A DNA stretch of 64,000 nucleotides. Origin: Croceicoccus sp. YJ47. GTDB taxonomy: Bacteria; Pseudomonadota; Alphaproteobacteria; Sphingomonadales; Sphingomonadaceae. Positions 62,420-64,000 of this stretch are shown piece by piece; the stretch's first letter is position 1, and every line of letters starts with the position of its first letter. The translations under genes and the position numbers were made by a program. The notes under the pieces are model-generated. The model saw nothing but the letters and a program-made list of their open reading frames with translations, did no database searches and had not been told where the DNA came from. The stretch spans positions 1,476,501 to 1,540,500 of the forward strand of contig NZ_CP067087.1 of assembly GCF_016745095.1 (NCBI RefSeq), read 5' to 3'.

Positions 62420-63393
62420 ACGCCGAGCTTTGCCCTGACCGAACGGGAATCCTGCCACCCGTCGAGCCGGGCTTTCAGATCGGGATCGTTTTCGGGGAGA
62501 TCGATGACGAGCGTCACCAGCTGATCGCCGCGCCCGCCGGCCTTGCGGGTAAAGCCGCGGCCCTTGAGGCGCAGCACCCGGCCCGACGAACTCCCCGGCG
62601 CAATGGTCAGCATCACCGGTCCCTCGACCGTGGGCACCTTGACCTTGGCGCCGTTCACCGCCTCGTCCAGTGTGACGGGGAGGTCGATCCGCACCGCATC
62701 GTCGTCGCGGCGAAAGATCGGGTGCGGCTTTTCCACGATGGTCACGATCGCATCGCCATGGCCGCCGGGGCCGGCCTCGCCCTTGCCAGAGAGGCGCATC
62801 TGCGTGCCGTCCTCGGCGCCGGCGGGCAGTTTCAGGTCGATGGTCTTCCCATCGGCCAGCGTGATCCGCTGCGTTTCGAGATTGGCGAGATCGGGAAGCG
62901 TCACGGCGAGGCGATATTGCACGTTCGCCCCCTTCGTCGCAGGGCCGCGCCGGCGTCCGCCGCCCATTCCGGCCCCGCCCATGCCGCCGCCCATGCCGGA
63001 CGAGCGACCGCCGCCGAAGATCCCCTCGAACAGGTCGGAGAGGTCGACATCTTCGGTGTGCATGCCGCCGCCGCCCATTCCGCCGCCCATGCCCCCCATG
63101 CCGCCGCGCGGATCGCCGCCGCGAAAGCCGCCGCCCGATCCGCCCCGGCCATAACCGAAGGGCGATGTCGGATCGCCGTTCATGTCGATCTCGCCACGGT
63201 CGAAACGGGCGCGCTTGTCCTTGTCGGACAGGAGGTCATACGCCTTCGTCACGTCCGAAAACCGTTCCGCCGCCTTCGGGTTGTCGGAGTTGCGATCGGG
63301 GTGCAATTCCTTCGCCAGCTTGCGATAGGCGGACTTGATATCTTTTTCGGTGGCGCCGCGCGCAACGCCGAGGGTGGAATAGGGATCAGCCAT
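62416..63393 (-). CDS. DnaJ C-terminal domain protein (CbpA-like co-chaperone)
   Basis: A 325-residue Hsp40 of the type without a zinc finger. The J domain (residues 4-70) has YSTLGVARGATEKDIKSAYRKLAKELHPDRN with the HPD motif; then a long Gly/Met-rich linker (about 88-150, repeated GGMGG units), and two C-terminal substrate-binding beta domains ending in a dimerisation region. It stimulates DnaK; specific clients unknown. It heads the leftward group with YihY, fabI and the M48 protease. Confidence 0.92.
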   Translation of the reverse strand: MADPYSTLGVARGATEKDIKSAYRKLAKELHPDRNSDNPKAAERFSDVTKAYDLLSDKDKRARFDRGEIDMNGDPTSPFGYGRGGSGGGFRGGDPRGGMGGMGGGMGGGGMHTEDVDLSDLFEGIFGGGRSSGMGGGMGGAGMGGGRRRGPATKGANVQYRLAVTLPDLANLETQRITLADGKTIDLKLPAGAEDGTQMRLSGKGEAGPGGHGDAIVTIVEKPHPIFRRDDDAVRIDLPVTLDEAVNGAKVKVPTVEGPVMLTIAPGSSSGRVLRLKGRGFTRKAGGRGDQLVTLVIDLPENDPDLKARLDGWQDSRSVRAKLGV

Positions 63394-63565
63394 GCCCGAT
63401 AGCTAGGGTGCGGGAGGGCGATAGGCAATGTTTCAATGCGCGATACGCGGCAATACCCAGTGCCCCGTGCGCGTGTCGGGAAGGCGCATTCGGGCACGGG
63501 AACGCTTTGCGCATCGCGCGCGCTTGATTTACGAGGCGCCACGCATCGCGGCAAAGGACGTGCAG

Positions 63566-64000
63566 ATGACCGAGATTTCGAACGAGACCACCATCCCCGC
63601 GCATGACCCGCACGGATTGTTCACGCAATGGATGGCCGAGGCGCGCGCATCCGAACCCAATGACGGCAATGCGGTGGCGCTGGCCACGGCAACGCCCGAT
63701 GGCGCGCCATCCGTACGCATGGTCCTGCTCAAGGGGCACGAGGACGGCACGGCGGATCGCGGGCCGGGCGGTTTCGTCTTCTACACCAACCTGACCAGCC
63801 GCAAGGCGGGCGAACTGCTCGCAAATCCGCAGGCCGCGATGCTGTTCCACTGGAAAAGCCTGCGCCGGCAGATCCGCATTACCGGCCGCGTCGCGCAGGT
63901 ATCCGATGATGAGGCCGATGCCTATTTCGCGACCCGTTCGCGCGATTCGCAGCTCGGCGCGCATGCCTCGGACCAATCCTCACCGCTGCCCGACCGGCAG
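63566..64000 (+). CDS. pdxH: Pyridoxamine 5'-phosphate oxidase (3' end beyond the window)
   Basis: The first 145 codons of PdxH, the FMN enzyme that makes pyridoxal 5'-phosphate. ATG 63566 follows AAAGGA. Motifs: [46 protein letters not shown]-like segment [16 protein letters not shown], and [12 protein letters not shown]. The C-terminal third lies outside. The start is divergent from the dnaJ-type gene, with a 172-bp gap that should hold both promoters. Confidence 0.93.
   Translation, partial: MTEISNETTIPAHDPHGLFTQWMAEARASEPNDGNAVALATATPDGAPSVRMVLLKGHEDGTADRGPGGFVFYTNLTSRKAGELLANPQAAMLFHWKSLRRQIRITGRVAQVSDDEADAYFATRSRDSQLGAHASDQSSPLPDRQ

Noticed and set aside
63030-63150. G/C-rich repeated units near 63.1 kb as a structural or CRISPR-like repeat
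   Set aside because: They encode the Gly/Met-rich linker of the DnaJ-type protein; there are no spacers or regular unit length.

Overview
The window looks like chromosomal DNA of an alphaproteobacterium of the order Sphingomonadales; the Erythrobacteraceae/Sphingomonadaceae group is an inference from gene content. The DNA is GC-rich and gene-dense. It carries alphaproteobacterial or sphingomonad markers: the hemE/ppsR origin neighbourhood, HemJ instead of HemG/HemY, a DUF6489 protein, DUF1013/TrcR, DUF1192, CarD beside a seven-iron ferredoxin, and a bacterial SUV3-like helicase beside an S4 protein. No tRNA, rRNA, insertion sequence, prophage or CRISPR array was recognised.

The centre of the window is the replication origin and its segregation apparatus. 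A 365-bp gap (31713-32077) between hemE (leftward) and ppsR (rightward) holds an AT-rich stretch and several DnaA-box-like 9-mers, one perfect. Leftward lie hemE, hemJ, rho, mnmE, mnmG, rsmG, parA and parB. Rightward lies the overlapping chain ppsR-maf-aroE-coaE. Eight parS-like palindromes (GTTYCACGTGRAAC, at most one mismatch) are scattered from 8.2 to 41.7 kb, densest in parB-mnmE.

Left arm (1-20 kb): an EF-hand lipoprotein, a DNA-repair pair (ligase-associated exonuclease plus ATP-dependent ligase), a broken wecB, a leftward series of overlapping genes (DUF167, gamma carbonic anhydrase, fused MFS/spermidine synthase, GNAT, hemB), an M23 peptidase, helicase-S4-fdxA-carD, two lipoproteins, tsaC, a DUF815 ATPase, a sorbosone-type dehydrogenase and msrC. 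Right arm (35-48 kb): clpA, DUF1192, a quinone oxidoreductase, trcR, an acyl-CoA ligase, and a conserved run proA-nadD-rsfS-rlmH-envC-like-ctpA-dsbB-coq7.

The most unusual region is 49-57.7 kb: a complete type I secretion set (TolC-like protein, ABC exporter with a long low-complexity tail, HlyD-like adaptor), a small unknown protein, then two very acidic, cysteine-free proteins in tandem, ended by a strong terminator. One is a short cadherin-repeat protein with a 53-bp perfect internal repeat; the other is a beta/coiled-coil/beta protein. I read this as a candidate secreted surface-layer or matrix system. After it come a SleB-type hydrolase, a lipoprotein, an M48/PDZ protease, fabI, a YihY-type membrane protein, a DnaJ-type chaperone and the start of pdxH.

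Five genes carry small disruptions: wecB (-1), parA/parB (fused; a +1 in a C4 run would explain it), hemE (in-frame TAG), clpA (+1) and hlyD (+1). Several are normally essential or highly conserved and the rest of each gene is intact, so consensus errors in the sequence are the simplest explanation. Each is reported so that it can be checked.
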